Shown one piece after another: positions 1-13,236 of a stretch of DNA of 64,000 bases; position 1 is the stretch's first letter, and the number at the start of each line of letters is the position of its first letter. Origin of the DNA: Phaeosaccion multiseriatum (taxonomy: Eukaryota; Ochrophyta, other classes); NCBI GenBank assembly GCA_965112735.1, contig OZ218954.1:1922001-1986000 (forward strand). The letters are read 5' to 3'. The translations under genes were made by a program, and so were the position numbers. Under the pieces are notes generated by a model that had not been told where the DNA came from, ran no database searches, and saw only the letters and a list, made by a program, of their open reading frames with translations.

Positions 1-435
1 AAGCAGGTCAGTCAGTCGGTCAGACAGACAGGCGGTCAGTCAGTCAGGTAGTCAGTCGGTCAGTCAGTTAGACAAATCGATTAGGTCAGTCAATCGGTCA
101 GACGTCAGACAGACTGTCGGTCGGTCAGTTAGAGGGTCAGTCAGAAGTAAGGCAGACAGTCTTTTGATCAATCAATCCCGTCAGTCATTCAGTCAGTCAA
201 TCAGTCAGTCAGTCAGTCAGTCAGTCAGTCAGTCAGTCAGTCAGTCGGACAGTGGAAGGACGCACATGAATCTCACTTGTTTGCCTTTTCTATGTACTGA
301 TAGGGGCGAGCGGCGGTGGTAGGAAGGCGACTTTTCTAACGCATGTCTCCTCCACGCCCCTCCCTCTTTCTTTTCTATGGCATCTCTCTCTCTCCCTGTG
401 CGCGCGTGTGTGTGCCTGCTTCTGCGCCCACGCAG
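1..435 (+). repeat. Intron with degenerate GTCA tandem repeats, upstream of the first visible USP exon
   Basis: Positions 1-250 are degenerate tetranucleotide repeats (GTCA/GTCG), most regular at about 196-245. After this come unique sequence and a pyrimidine-rich stretch leading to the 3' splice site near 435. I see no coding exon here, but a short one cannot be excluded. Confidence 0.6.
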
Positions 436-3400
436 CAGCAGTGGTCAGGTGGTGCAGTCCATCATGCATGAGCTCGAGCTGCTCTTGCCCTACGTCATTG
501 ATGACTTTGACACTGACGAGATGCAGGAGTTCTCCCACATGTCGTTGGGACTGCAGCTGCTGGCCTGCCCCCTGCTCAACGCCAGGATCAAGGGCATCAC
601 CATGATTAACGATGTTGTGGACATGGTCCAGAGAGCAGACACCAGCAAGAAGGGTGGCGGGATGGGAACGGGTAGGTGGGGGGGAGGGGGAATCGGAAAC
701 GGTTACTCGTCGTCTTCGTATGGAACGGCCTTCTCAAAGGGAAGTACGGGCGGGAGCTGGTATAGCTCACGGAGAGCAGGATACAGGAAGAAGAACGACT
801 CAAAGTTTGGCTCGTCTCACGGCCCCAGGTGGGTGACGAGGCCCATACTCTTGCAGTGGCTGGAGGAGGAGGGAGTCGTGGATCTGGTGCTGGGCAGCGT
901 GACCGAGGGCGATAAGAAGAAGCTCCAGCAGCAGGGCACTGGCGCTGACGCCGGCGCTGGCAGCGAAGGAAACGAGAGGGAAGGAGAGGCACTAGCAGTG
1001 GCAGCGGCAGCAACAGGCAGCGGCGGCGGCAGCGGTGGTGGTGGTGGTGGTGGTGGTGGTGGTGGTGGTGGAGGAGGAGGAGGTGGAGGGGGCGTGGAGA
1101 CGACAGCTCATGTCGAGGTCTTGCGACGCGCTCAAAGCCTGCTTTGCTTCGTGGCAGAGAGCGCCGCTGCGAACAACGCTGACTGTGAGCGCGTGGGCTA
1201 CAAGGGCCTGTCAGAGAGGCATCTGGAGCAACTGTGGGCCGCCACGGAAGGCCAGCCAGAAGCGCAAGTACGCATGGTGTATCAGTTGCTGCAAACGGTG
1301 AGTCAGTCCGAGGAGGGGTCGATTGGCCCTTCTGCTGTCCTCAGGGGCCGACGCGCCGCCGCCCATTGTGTCTCCTCTGCATAAGCCTGATGATAGCACC
1401 TGTGTGCTGTGTGGCTGGCTGTGATCCCAACGCTCAACAAGCAAAACACATCCCCTCTCCCTCTCCCAGGCGAGCGTACATTTGAGCAAAAGCGGCCTGG
1501 ATGTGCTGTATCGGCGAATCCGGAGCATTCCGTGCAGCCAGTACGAGGAGCACCACATCGAGCTCATCAAGGCCTTCGCGCAGAGCTGCTATAGCGCGCC
1601 GGCCTCCTCAGGTAAAGCTTGTGTTGGCATGTCTGCGCTATGTGATTTGCCTGCTTGATAGCCCCACAAAACCCGCGCCCTTTTTATTAAGAGTTTTTCG
1701 GCGGAGCGCCATCACTTGCTCCTCCCCTGTATCTTCTCTTACCCTTCTGTCTCTCATCCCCAGATGAGGACACGCGATCGATCTTCGGCTATGGCCTGGA
1801 GCTGTTGTGGGATGCGATTCAGGATGGGGCACCGGTGACACCTCACATTACCGATATCTCTTCCAAGGCTCTGGCGGAGCTCCTCAGTGGACAAGACACC
1901 GTCCCGTCCCCCTCTTCCTCCCTCTTTCCATCCTCCTCCTCTTCCTCTTCCTCGCAAGGGTTGCCCCAGGCCAAGCCTCACTTCAAAGAGCAGCTTATCT
2001 TCCTAATGGACATGTGCTTAGATAACCTCCGCAAGGGCAGCAGCGTCCAGGAGAACTTGAAACTGCTGCAGCGCCTGGGAGAGGCCCAGCCGGACGCGCG
2101 ATCGTCTTCCTCCGACATCAGCAAGGACCGCCTTCTCATGAACATGGACAGGGAGGGTGGGGTGATACAGCTTGTGGTGGGAGAGCTGCTACAAGGCCTG
2201 CCACGCGATCAGACGGCAGTCGGCGATTCAGCGGCAGCAGCAGCAGCAGCAGGAGGAGGAGGAGGAGGAGACTTGGACGAGCGCGTGCGGTCGATGGAAA
2301 CGGAAACGACGCCTCGTTCTCCAGAACAGGCTGCTGACGTAGTAGCGGGGACTCTTCCCGCTGTAGGAAGTGCTGTGGGGCGAGGACGAAAGAAGGACGG
2401 CATTGACGATGAAGGCATCGTCACGCGCTTGGGCTTCCTGTCCTTTGTGGTGCAAAACTCGCCGTCCGAGCTGCCCTTCGCCACGATACACCAGCTCTGG
2501 GAGGGCTTCTTGGGAGGAGGAGAGGCGGGGGGGGGGGAGCAGCACTCAGAGGTGGTGGGTTCAGCAGCAACGGGCGGAGTGGTGCCTCACGAGCATCAGG
2601 AGACATTTTTCGAGTGGCTGGGGAGTGTGGTGCCGGATAGTGGTGGTAGCGGCGGGGTAGGCAAGGCCCAGGGGTATGCAAGCATGAGCGAGGCGACTCT
2701 CCTGCGAGTGTTTCAGGTGCGTGGCAGGGGGTATGGAGAGGGAGGAGGGGGGCTGAAGGGGGGGAGGGGTGGAGAGGGAAGGACCGTGCGGGGCGGTGCA
2801 TCCGCGGAGAAGAGCTCCTCGACCTTCACGCAAATGCCAATGAAAAAGATCTTCACGCAAATGCCAATGAAAAAGATCTTCACGCGAATGCTAACGAAAA
2901 AGATCTTCACGCGAATGCTAACGAAAAAGATCTTCACGCAAATGCCAATGAAAAAGATCTTCACGCGAATGCTAACGAAAAAGCATCCCACTACAGATCG
3001 ACCCCCTCATTCTCCATTCGTCCCTCCTCGCCATTTGTGACGCTCTTCCACCCCCTGCTGAACCCCTCTCGGCCTCTTGTCCCGCAGGAGCTCTTGTGCC
3101 AGGCACTCGAATACCGCGGGCTGGGCCATCAGGGCTACCGCTGCCTGGAGACGTACTTCATGGCGGTGAACTCTCGCAGAGGCGCCATTAGCAACGTTTC
3201 TACTGTGCACCACTTCAAGGTAGAGAGGGACATACATGTGGACGTTACGTCTGGACGTAGAATGGGCATTTTTTGTGTGTGCATGGATACAAAACAATTA
3301 CACCGAACTTCGCCCCCCCCCCCACACACACAACACACACACACACACAAATACATACTCTTCGGTTGATTACCCATAAGTTACAGCGTGCCCCCCACCC

Positions 3401-5538
3401 TCACAAATACATACTCTTCGGTTGATTCCCATAAGTTACAGCGTGCCCCCCACCCTCACAAATACATTCTCTTCGGTTGATTCCCATAAGTTATAGCGTG
3501 CCCCCCACCCTCACAAATACATACTCTTCGGTTGATTCCCATAAGTTATCGCGTGCCCCCCACCCTCCTCAAACAGGTGGATCGCTTCGAAGAGCTCTTG
3601 GGGCTGGACACGCTCTGGGGAGTTTGCTTGCACACGGCGGACACGGGTGTGTCGTCCGCCGCCGCGCTGTTCTTCATCCAGCTGCACATGCGGGTGACAA
3701 AGAAACGGACCGTGTGGGTAAGCTTCATCCATCGGTGCATGCAAGTCATCCACCTGCGCTATGGGGCGGTGGGGCACACGGCAGGAGCGGCGGAAGGCAG
3801 ACGACGAGGTCGACGGCGGCAAAGAGGAGCGGAGGAGCAAGGAGGGGAGAGGACGGGGAAGGAGCAAGAGGAGCAAGAGGATCCAGAGGAAGAGGAGAGT
3901 CTACGGCGAAAGATCGCTGGGGTAGCGGCGATGAGAGTGTGCGAGCGAGTAGTATGTCTCCTTCGCGGCTTCCTGGGCTCAGTCGAGCGGCCGACTCTGT
4001 CCCACAGCAGCAGCACGGGCGGAGGGGGGGGAGGGTGGGAGTCTGGTGGTGGAGGCTGGAGCAGCGTAGCTGCGGGGGGGAAGGCGCTCACGATGGGAGA
4101 GAACCACGTCAGCGTGTACCTGACGCGAGGGGAGGGCATGGTGTGGCAGCGCAAGACGCTCACCCTGTCCTACGTCTTCAAGAAGGGCGCCGTCTCGGTG
4201 GGCGAGCTGAGGGGGAGAATTGCGAAACAACTCGGTAAGTACATATAAGCGCGTGCGTTTCCGAGCAAAGGGTGTGGTGTGTGTTTTGAACATGTACCGC
4301 GCATCGTGGATGCCCTCCGCCAGAGCTGTACACGGGTTTTGCACACGCCTTTTTGGGGGGGAGGGAGAAGGCGAAGCACATGTCTTGAGCATTGCAGGAT
4401 TCTGAACAAGGTCCTTGAACTCTGACCCATGTGTCCAGGTGTGCCTCCCACGAGGATAAGACTGCAGCAGCAGTACGCAAAGCTGCCGCTGGTGTCCCCC
4501 GATTCCGACTCCCTTTCTCTGGAAAAGGTGAAGATGACTGGTGTCGCCAATGCCGTGCTACTGGACGAGCCACAAGAAGACACTCAAGGCTACCGAGCGG
4601 TGCCTTGGACCAAGACAGCGACGGGAGACCTCCGCAACTTTCCGCGGCAGCTGCTGAGCGGAAACCTTCGCCGTGCTCCTCGCAGTCCGGCGGCGGGGGT
4701 GGGGGCATGGGGGGAAAAGGCATGGGCAAGCAGCGGCCTGTCTCCGGACGGCAGAGGAGCCGACGAGAAGAAGGGGGGGGCGGAGAAGGAGGAGGAGGAG
4801 GAGGAGGAGGAGGAAGAGGAGGAGTTCGACTACTTTGGCCTCCTCTTCAGTATGCTCACTCAAACGGGCAGGGACCCATCCGGCAGTAGCCAGCAGGAGC
4901 AGCAGGAGCAACAGGACCTCGAAGGGAAGTTGGTGTCGGAGACGTGGGCGCTCTTGGAGAAGCTACCGGTGAATGAAGGCATAGAGCGAGAGCTCAAGAC
5001 TTTGGGAGGCGCGCTACCCACCCCAAGCAGCTGCAGCCCCTCCGAGAACGGCGACACAGGCATCCAGTGGGGCGCCACTGCTGTATCACCAACTGCTGCT
5101 CCTGTAACTGCTGATTGGGGCCTTCTTCTGAATGGGCAATGCACGCTGGGGCTCTTTTATCGGCTCCAAATCGTGTACGAGCTCGTGCGACCCTCATTTG
5201 AAGAGTTTGTTGTGGAGGACGAGAGGCTTGAGTCGCTTCAGTGGTGCGCCGGTTTTGTCGCCCTGGGGGGTGTACAGCACTTGCTTCGGCTGCTTCTGCT
5301 CTCGCCACAGCCTTCTATCGGAGACGGTGGCGGAGGTGGTATTGGCGAGGACAAAGCGGACTGTGGTGTGGCGTTTGACCTGTCGCTGTCCGTCCATCGA
5401 TCGTGCATGGCTGCTCTGATGAAGCTCATAACCCACTTCACCCTCTCGTCTCGGCCGGCGGAAGAGGAGCCCCTCCAGATCGGCGGACTACACGTGGAGG
5501 GAGACGACGAGAGCAAGGGTCAGGATCAGGATCAGGAT

Positions 5539-5573
<35 letters not shown>

Positions 5574-5865
5574 AGAGGATGGTAGGGTTGTTAGGGGAAG
5601 CAGCGACGACGCCCCCGACCCCCCCACGGCAGCGGAGGGCGAAGGAGGAGGATTGGTAGCGGAGGCGCCTCCTTCTCCTTCCCCTTCGTCTTCCTCGGGG
5701 TCCTCTTGCCCGCCCCCTTTATCTGCAGACGGTTCTGAAGGCTCTGAAGGGCCTCTCTCGCAGGTTGTGTGTCGTGTGCAGCGTCTGGACGGTACTGACC
5801 TGCGGCAGCTGGTGGAGAGACTACTCGTCGTGCTACATGACGTGGCCACGATTGCAGGCAACGAC

Positions 5866-5900
<35 letters not shown>

Positions 5901-5910
5901 GACCGACTTG

Positions 5911-5949
<39 letters not shown>

Positions 5950-8900
5950 GGCAGCAGTGATGGCCAGGCGGACTTGTTGGCCTTCGCGGGCAGCACCAGC
6001 CCTCCACCCGACGCTGATGTTGTGCGTCACACCATGTCCCTCTTGGTGGCACTGACGCTGCACGACCACAGTCTCCTTGACCCGATCCTGACCTCTCCGG
6101 ACCTGTCGGCCAGTCTGCGCTACAGCATGCTGCAGACGCCGGAGTGCCTGGTGCGGAGGGAAGTGGCAGAGGGTCTGACCCGCATGTGCGAGCAGCTTCG
6201 AGCAGACACTGAGGTGAGGGAGGGAGGGACGGAGGGAAGGAAGAAGGGAGGGCCATCGCCATCCGAGGGTGAATAACTCGAGATATGTGTCTCCGTTGCT
6301 GGTGCTGAGCCCACGTGCTGACCCTGACCCTCGCCGCTTGTGTCTTTTGCGTTGTGTGCGCTTGTGTCTCTTGTTATGTGTGTGCACGCATCACAGGTCA
6401 GCCACCCGCAAGACCCTGTGGCGTTCTTCATGAGCGTCTTGCTGGAGGCGCTGCCCCTCGTGGGGAGGTTTGAGTCCTCCTCGGCCGAGTACCTTGCCCT
6501 CTTGTCGCGCCTGGCCGGGCTGGGCGGTGCTCTGGTCTCTGCTTCAGAGCAGAGCGGCTTGAGCTCCAAGCTTGCGGAGATGATTGTAAACAGGCCCGTC
6601 AGGGAGGGGAGTGACGAGGAGCAGGACGAAGTGCTGGGAGGCTACCTGCAGCTGTGCGAGGTGGTCATCCGCGGACTCGATGCGTCTGTGGAAGAAGAGC
6701 TCAAGGCGGCTCTGGGGGAGCAGCTGCTGGACGAGCTGCTTCATCACTGCTTGTTCTACCAAAAGGTAACAAGAGAAGCGGGGGGGGGGGGGGGATGGCT
6801 GCAGGAGGGGTGGGATGGGGGGAGCTAGCGCTCAGCTATGCTACATGGACCCATAATCAACACCTACTGCTTCGAAGCAGATTCTCTCTCTCTCTCTCTC
6901 TGTAGGGCTTCACAGAATTACCCCGTCTGACACCCTCTGCAACCCGCAACCCATCTGCCCGCACCCACCTTCTCCTGATAGCGAAACGCGCAGCTCCAGC
7001 AGCCGGTGCCGCTGAATGTGGCCCACAGCTTAGGCAGGGACGGCAAGGGGCTCGTCCCCCCCCCCCGGTGCAAGCACCAGACTACACGAGCACTGGCCTT
7101 TGCTCTCCTAGCGGAGCTCACGCACGGCTGCCCCGCCAACCTCGCGCGGACCGTGGCGGTGCTGCACACGCACCATCACCTGCACAGCACGGCGGAGGAG
7201 AGGCAAAGGCTGCGGAGGGGCAGGCCTCGGGCGGCGAGGAAGGGACTTGTCACGGGTGCTCTGAAGGTGTGTGTGCGCAGAGCCTGGTTGGTTCAGCTGC
7301 AGCCCCCACCTACTGAATGACCAACGAGTACGAACACTGTCTGTGATTTCCCCCCTCTTTCCTTTGTGAGCAGGGTTCAAGCAAGAAGGGGGCCACGACC
7401 TTTCCGTTGACGCACTATGGGCAAAGCGCTCTCGTCAGGCATAAGAGTGGGTATGTGGGCCTGAAGAACCTCGGCTGTATCTGCTACATGAACAGCACCC
7501 TGCAGCAGCTGTTTATGGTGGGCAAGTTCAGGGAAGGGGTGCTGTCCTTCCAAGAGGACGAGGGGGAGGGTCACAGCGAGGAGGAGAGGGGTGACGCGGC
7601 AGGAGAGGAAGATGACGTGGACAGGGAGAGCAGGAGGGCGAGCTCGCTCATGTGGCAGCTGCAGAATCTGTTTGCGCACTTGCAGGAGTCGGAGAGGGCG
7701 TTTTTCGACACTAAAGGTTTCTGTGGCGCTCTACGAGACTGGGGGGGAGAGCCTATTGACACCATGGTGCAGCATGACGCCAGTGAGTTCATCTCCATGT
7801 TCTTCCAGCAAGTTGAGGCGCGAGTCATGGGCACGAGGAAGGAGGACATTATCAAGGAATCCTTCGGGGGCGTGCTGAGCAGCGAACTCCTGGCAGAAGA
7901 GACCACCGAGGAGGAGGCAGAGGAGGGAGGCGGAGGAAAAGGGGGTGGTGGCAACGGGACTGGTGCTGGGGAGGGGGGCGAGTATCAGCGGTACTCGGAG
8001 AGCCTTCAGCCGTTCTCGTACATAAGCCTCGAGATGAAGAACAAGGGCAGCTTGTACGAGGCCCTGGACAGCTACATTGAGGGCGACATGGTGGACTACA
8101 CTTGGGAGAAGAAGGATAAGGAGACTGGGGAGGTGGTGAAAACGTCGCTGCCCACCCTCAAGCGGCTGTCAGTCAAGACGCCCCCGCAGCACCTCATTCT
8201 CCATCTGCAGAGATTCGAGTTCGACTTTGAGCGGATGGAGCAAGTCAAGATAAACGACCGCTTCGAGTTTCCCTCCGATCTAGATCTGTATCCGTACACC
8301 AAAGATGGCAGAGGAAGCAGCAGCAGCAGCAGCAGCCGCGGTGGCGGCGGCGGCGGCGGAGAGTCGGGGGCTGCGCTGACGCAGACTGAAGAGATGAAGG
8401 CGCTTGAGGGTGGGGATGAAGGTGCGGGCGACGGTGAGGGGGGCGACGTGTTGACAAGGGACCAGTGTCGTTACCAGCTGGCGGGCGTTGTGGTGCACAT
8501 GGGAACGGCAAACAGCGGACACTATTATTCCTTCATCCGGGAGAGGTGCGGGGAGAAGAAGTGGTACGAGTTTAACGATACCATGGTCACAGAGTTCAAC
8601 CCTGACGACCTGGGGGTCGAGTGTTTCGGGGGCGGCAGCAGCGACAAGAGAATGGCCACGTCCTCGCGTAACAGGAACGCCTTTATGCTCTTCTATGACC
8701 GCGTGACGCCCAGCCATAGTCCGTCCAAGACTGGCCAGGGGGCGGCGGAGGAGACGCACAGGGCAAGCATTCCCGGAGAGATTATGGGGGCGCTCGCCAA
8801 GGAGAATGCCGAGCTCTGGAGGGAAAAGTATGTGCTGGAACCTTTGTACTATGACTTCATGGAGCAGGTGCTGATGAGGGGTGGTGGTGGTGATGGTGGT

Positions 8901-11093
8901 GGTGAGGGAGAGAGTTACGGCAAAGAGATGGTAGAGAGAGGGCCATCAGCAGAGGGGGAGGAGGGTGGAAGAGGAAGAGGTTCAGGAGTGAGTATTGAAG
9001 CCATTAAGTTGGCTGCAAGCTTCACTCTGGGGTCTCTCGCGCAAGCGAAGGAGAAGGACCACATTTCTGGGTGGTGCCGATGGCTGGGGGCAGTGTTGGA
9101 GGGAGACGCCACGGCGGCTGAGTGGTTGCTCCAGGAGCTGCTGGAGAATCCGGCCACGCTCGAGAACTTGGTGCTATTGGGTGTGGATGACCCAATTGCT
9201 AGAGTGGAGATTGGCTCTGTGCTTGGGAGGGCTGTCAAGGGGAGCGTGCGCGGCGGGAGGAGGTGCACCAGCAGCAGCAACAGTGGGGAGCCAGGAACAG
9301 GAACTGGTGAGGCGGGCAGCCAGGGACCTGGCGCACTTGATGGTGATCCCCCTGCTGTGCCTGCAGTCTTGTCTTCGCATAGCACCGTGCATGCTCCTCC
9401 ACCACCACCACCACCAGCAACACGTATTGGCGGGCCCGAGGAAGAGTCTGTGGGAGACTGTTCGACGGAAGACTCTGCTGGTCTGCAGCTGGTGACTGCT
9501 CTCCTGGCGCTCCTCCCCAGTGCGCACGCCGAGCGGCAGTGCCTGGGGCACTTCTTCATCCCCGTGCGAGCTTTCTGCGAGAGCGGGGGAGGAGAGACCC
9601 TGTTGAAGCGCGGCTATTTGCGACCGTTGCTCCACTTTTTCCTGCAGAGCGGCGAATTTGCGCCGCCGCCATCACGCAACCGCGACCGGATCGGCCATTA
9701 CCCATACAGCAGTACTAGTGGCAGCGTTGAGCAGCCGTCAGACAACGAGGCCTTGTTGGCGGTGATCTGCAGCCTCTCCCTGGCCCTCTTACGCAGAGCT
9801 CAGGCGCAGCGCCCCGAGAACCAAGGCGGAGAGGGACTGGGCGAGGGAGGCGAGGGAGGCGAGGGAGGCGAGGGGCCAGCAGCAGCAGCACCAGCAATAG
9901 AAGCAGCGGAGAGAGAAGAGACTGACAGCCAAAGGTCACTGGCAATGCTCAGTGGACCCGCCTTCCTCGGCAAGCTGGTGTCGCAGGGGAAGGGCGAGGC
10001 CGAGGGGTCTCATTGGGCCCTTCTGCTGTCTGGTCTATGCTGTGACAAGAAGGCCGCCACGAAACATTGTCTGGACGCAATTGTCGAGGGCATTGAGGTG
10101 AGGGTGACTATCGCTCAATGGAGGCCAAAATTTTCTCTTTTCCTTTTATGCACCCACCCCCTCTTACGCTCCTCTCCCTCCCTTCCTCCCTCCCTCCTTC
10201 CCTCCCTCCCTCCCTCCTTCCCTCCCTCCCTCCCTCCCTCCCTCCCTCCCTCCCTCCCTCCCTCTCTCCGTCTCTTATCTCTCTTAACCTTTTGTCTTTC
10301 TCTCGCGCCCCCTCCCTCTCATTCTCTCCCTCTCCCTGTCTCTCTCCTTCGCCCTCTCTCTCTCTCTCTCACTCTCTAGGAGTCTGACTCGTTAGTACCT
10401 CCTCAGCAGTACTTCCAATCCCTCATGATCCTCCTGGCTATCCGAGACAGCCTCACTACCTGGCGGGTGGACTTGTGCCTCTCAGCCGTGCTCGGGGCAA
10501 TGGAGGGCCAGAGCAAGGGCAAGAACAAGCACCTCAGCGCCACGCAGGAAAGCCTTGAACTACTGTTCCACGCAGCCGATGCCTCGGAACAAGTGTCAAG
10601 CTGGCTGACCACGCACACAGACCGTTGCGAGTGGATTCTTCGGTGGCTGGAAGAAGCCAACAAGAAAGGGAAGTTGGGGGTTGGCGGGGCGAGGTTGAGG
10701 GAGGGGGGGGTGACCGCAGGGAGCGTGAGGAAGACGGGCAGCAGTGGTGGAGCAGCTCGTGTCGCTAAGGTGAGAAGGGAAGGGAAAAGGGAACGAGCAT
10801 GCCTGCAGGCGGTACATGGCAGTGTGGGACCGGTATTCAATGTGAGGTGTTTCGTAGGAGCACCTGCCCCTGCTCTGCTCTGCCCTGCCCTTGCTTGCTT
10901 GCAGGGCTCTGAAGTCTTTCTTCCCCTCTCCTCTGTCTCGCCCTCCACCCCCTCCCCTCCCCTCCCCCCCGCATCCCCTTCACGGCCGTTGGAGCAGCTG
11001 GAGAATGCGGTCAAGTCAGAGGCGCCACTCAAGGGCCTTTACTCGATGCTGGCGGGTGGGACTGAGAGCGCTGAGCCGATGAAGGAAGATTGA
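436..11093 (+). CDS. Giant ubiquitin-specific protease (USP9X/USP34-like), 5' partial
   Basis: A cysteine protease that removes ubiquitin from proteins. The visible exons are about 436-1297, 1470-1611, 1764-2716, 3088-3219, 3577-4234, 4439-6213, 6397-6765, 6994-7266, 7374-10097, 10380-10769 and a last exon starting at 10905 or 10998 and ending with TGA at 11091-11093; their phases agree. The large helical-repeat N-terminal region is followed by a ubiquitin-like segment across the 4234/4439 junction. The catalytic domain begins in exon 7374. Its Cys box reads GLKNLGCICYMNS with the nucleophile codon at 7482-7484. QHDASEF follows, and the His box is GTANSGHYYSF with the His codon at 8520-8522. 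About 2,800 residues are visible and the start lies left of the window, so size fits the USP9X/USP34 class. Poly-Gly, poly-Gln and poly-Ser inserts are encoded at 1035-1090, 5541-5570 and 5864-5945. Family assignment is firm; which paralogue it matches is inference. The first acceptor (435-448) is ambiguous. Confidence 0.9.
2825..2985 (+). repeat. 27-bp tandem repeat, six copies, in a USP intron
   Basis: Six head-to-tail 27-bp units lie inside intron 2717-3087. Two sequence variants occur in the order A A B B A B. Because 27 is divisible by three, the reading frame of the upstream exon stays open through the array to 3040. Retention of the intron would therefore add a nine-residue repeat (variants TQMPMKKIF and TRMLTKKIF) before a stop. 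Confidence 0.9.
3346..3575 (+). repeat. 55-bp tandem repeat running into a 3' splice site
   Basis: About four units with a 55-bp period (matching points at 3386, 3441, 3496 and 3551) fill intron 3220-3576. The last unit supplies the acceptor of the exon starting at 3577. Each unit contains the stretch GGTTGATTCCCATAAGTTA. A similar sequence recurs once at about 29033-29050. Confidence 0.9.
10178..10379 (+). repeat. CCCT/CT pyrimidine tract at the acceptor of a USP intron
   Basis: A tetranucleotide TCCC repeat grading into CT repeats covers the 3' half of intron 10098-10379, and ends at the AG that precedes the exon at 10380. It serves as a greatly expanded polypyrimidine tract. Confidence 0.85.
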
Positions 11094-11721
11094 AGATAGG
11101 TTTCCTCTCCTGTCAGTCGTCGGTCCTGCCGCCTTTGTAAAGAGGGAGCTGACAGCTTTCGGGCGAAGGAGTGGCGCAGAATCGATCGAGCGGGGGAACT
11201 GTGAGCACTGGCTGATGGTGTGTGTGATGGGGCCAAAGCACTCGCTCTCACCAGTACGATGCTCCACTCCTCCTTCCTTCCCCTCCCCCGGGGCGACCCG
11301 TGACTATCTGACTGGGCTGACCGCGAGGTGGATGGTGAGCACGGAGGTGGCGTGTGCGGTGCAGGGTCGTGTGCAGAGACGGGGCAGGCAGCTCTTGTCG
11401 TGTGAGAGCAAATCTGTAGCAAGCCTGCAGGAGAGATACAATAGACAAATAGACGATTACTCTTCGCTCCCTGTGGACTAGTCAGACTAGTTGTCGAGTC
11501 CTCGACCCCTGACGTGCTACCGACCACATTACATTCTCGATACAACTAGCACGCCGGCTGAACTAACACCTGATGGCAGATGGATCATCGAGGATCAGAT
11601 GGCACGGGGCGGGCATCCTGAAACTCCACTTCTCGCCCCTCAAGGCTTTCTGGCCTGGCGCCCAAAAGAAAGAGAGCAGAGCTCTTGCTCAGGAGAATTA
11701 CAACGGAGTACGCCCAGCGCC
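11094..11721. other. Intergenic region between USP and AsnRS
   Basis: No convincing coding sequence. It should hold the USP 3' UTR and the AsnRS promoter and 5' UTR. I find no clear TATA element, and the short open frames here show no family resemblance. Confidence 0.6.
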
Positions 11722-13152
11722 ATGCTGCTTCGTCTACTGCTGCTGCTCCAGCTGGTCTGTTGCGCGATGTTGGCCGCTGTGCTGACTCGTAATAGCAGCA
11801 GGGTTAATGCCTTTCAGGGTGTCATGCGTGGCGTGGCAAGAAGCCAGGGACGGAGCAGTAGTAGGAGCAGCAGTAGTAGTAGGAAAGGTGTCTCGAGGGC
11901 TCTCTGGCCCTCATGGGTAGTGTCTCCGTCGGTAGATCTACCACGGTCAGGACCTTCAACGAGCGGCAGAGCTTGTGGCGTCACTCGGGCGATGACTTCA
12001 GCTTCTATGGAAGAAGCAGCATCATCTGCTCCGACAGCGGCGCCCACTGAAGCTGTAACAGGAGGGGCGAGAGTGAAGAGGACCAAGGTGCGTACCTGCT
12101 GCTACTGATTGCAAAGCACCCTTGAGTACGTCCTGTTGTGTCTTTCTTTACCCTCCTCTTCTGGCTCTCACTGCATCCGACTGCTTCTACTCCACTAACC
12201 GGCGCCAGGTTAAGGCTATCATGGGCGGAGCGGATGAATTGCTAGGGCAGGAGGTGGTGGTCAAAGGCTGGGTGAGGACGAAGCGTGACCAGAAGGCCTT
12301 CGCCTTTCTGGAGGTGAACGATGGGTCCTGCATGAAGGGGCTGCAGGCGGTGTGCGATAGCGGTATCGACAGCTTCTCAGAGGTGGGTGGCCGCTGAGAT
12401 GTGTGCATATGGAGTCTTTCCTCTTCCTCGTACTTGCTGCTGCTGTTGTTGTTGTTGCTGCTGCTGCTGCTACTGCTACTGCTGTAGTCATCCCATGCTC
12501 GACATTCGAGACCAACGCATTTCTCTAAAATCGCGCTCCGATTTTATCTATTTTTTTTCTCAGTCGCTCTCTCTCTCTCTCTTTCTCTCCCTCTCTCTCC
12601 CTCTTGTATGACTCGGCTGGCCTCGACAACACCAGCTTGATAGAATTACTACGGGAGCTTCTGTCGCGGTCACAGGGACGATTGTGGAAAGCCCTGGGAA
12701 GGGTCAAAAGTTTGAGGCAAGTGTTGAGGCAGGCAGCATCAGTGCCGCACTTTTTTCCAGCGCGGGATGGGATGACTCCCCATTCCCCAATCGCCGTGCC
12801 GATATGCTTGTTTGTCTCCCAACATGGAGCCGAGAAGGGGCCCGGACAACCGTGCCATCCCACAATGAGAGAGTCGTGTATTTGCTGCGCACCACACTCA
12901 CCCTCTGCCCGCTGTGTCCCCTCGGCCTTCACCCCGTTACCCTGAGCATACACTATGCTATGCGACCCTGAGCCTCCCTCTCACGCCCTTGGCCCTTGGT
13001 GTGTGTCCTCCCTCTCTCTGCCTCGCTCCCGCTCGGGGGGCCCGCTCATTCTCCTCTCCCTGCGTCTCCTTCTCCCCTTCCGCAGCTCAAGGCCTCACAC
13101 GTTGAAGTGTTGGGGGAATGTCCCTCTGACTACCCTCTCCAGAAGAAGGTAC

Positions 13153-13236
<84 letters not shown>

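Noticed and set aside
4178-6262. Several minus-strand frames of 100-220 residues opposite the USP gene
   Set aside because: Shadows of the coding strand of a well-supported gene; poly-Cys/poly-Leu stretches arise from the antisense of CAG/AGC runs.
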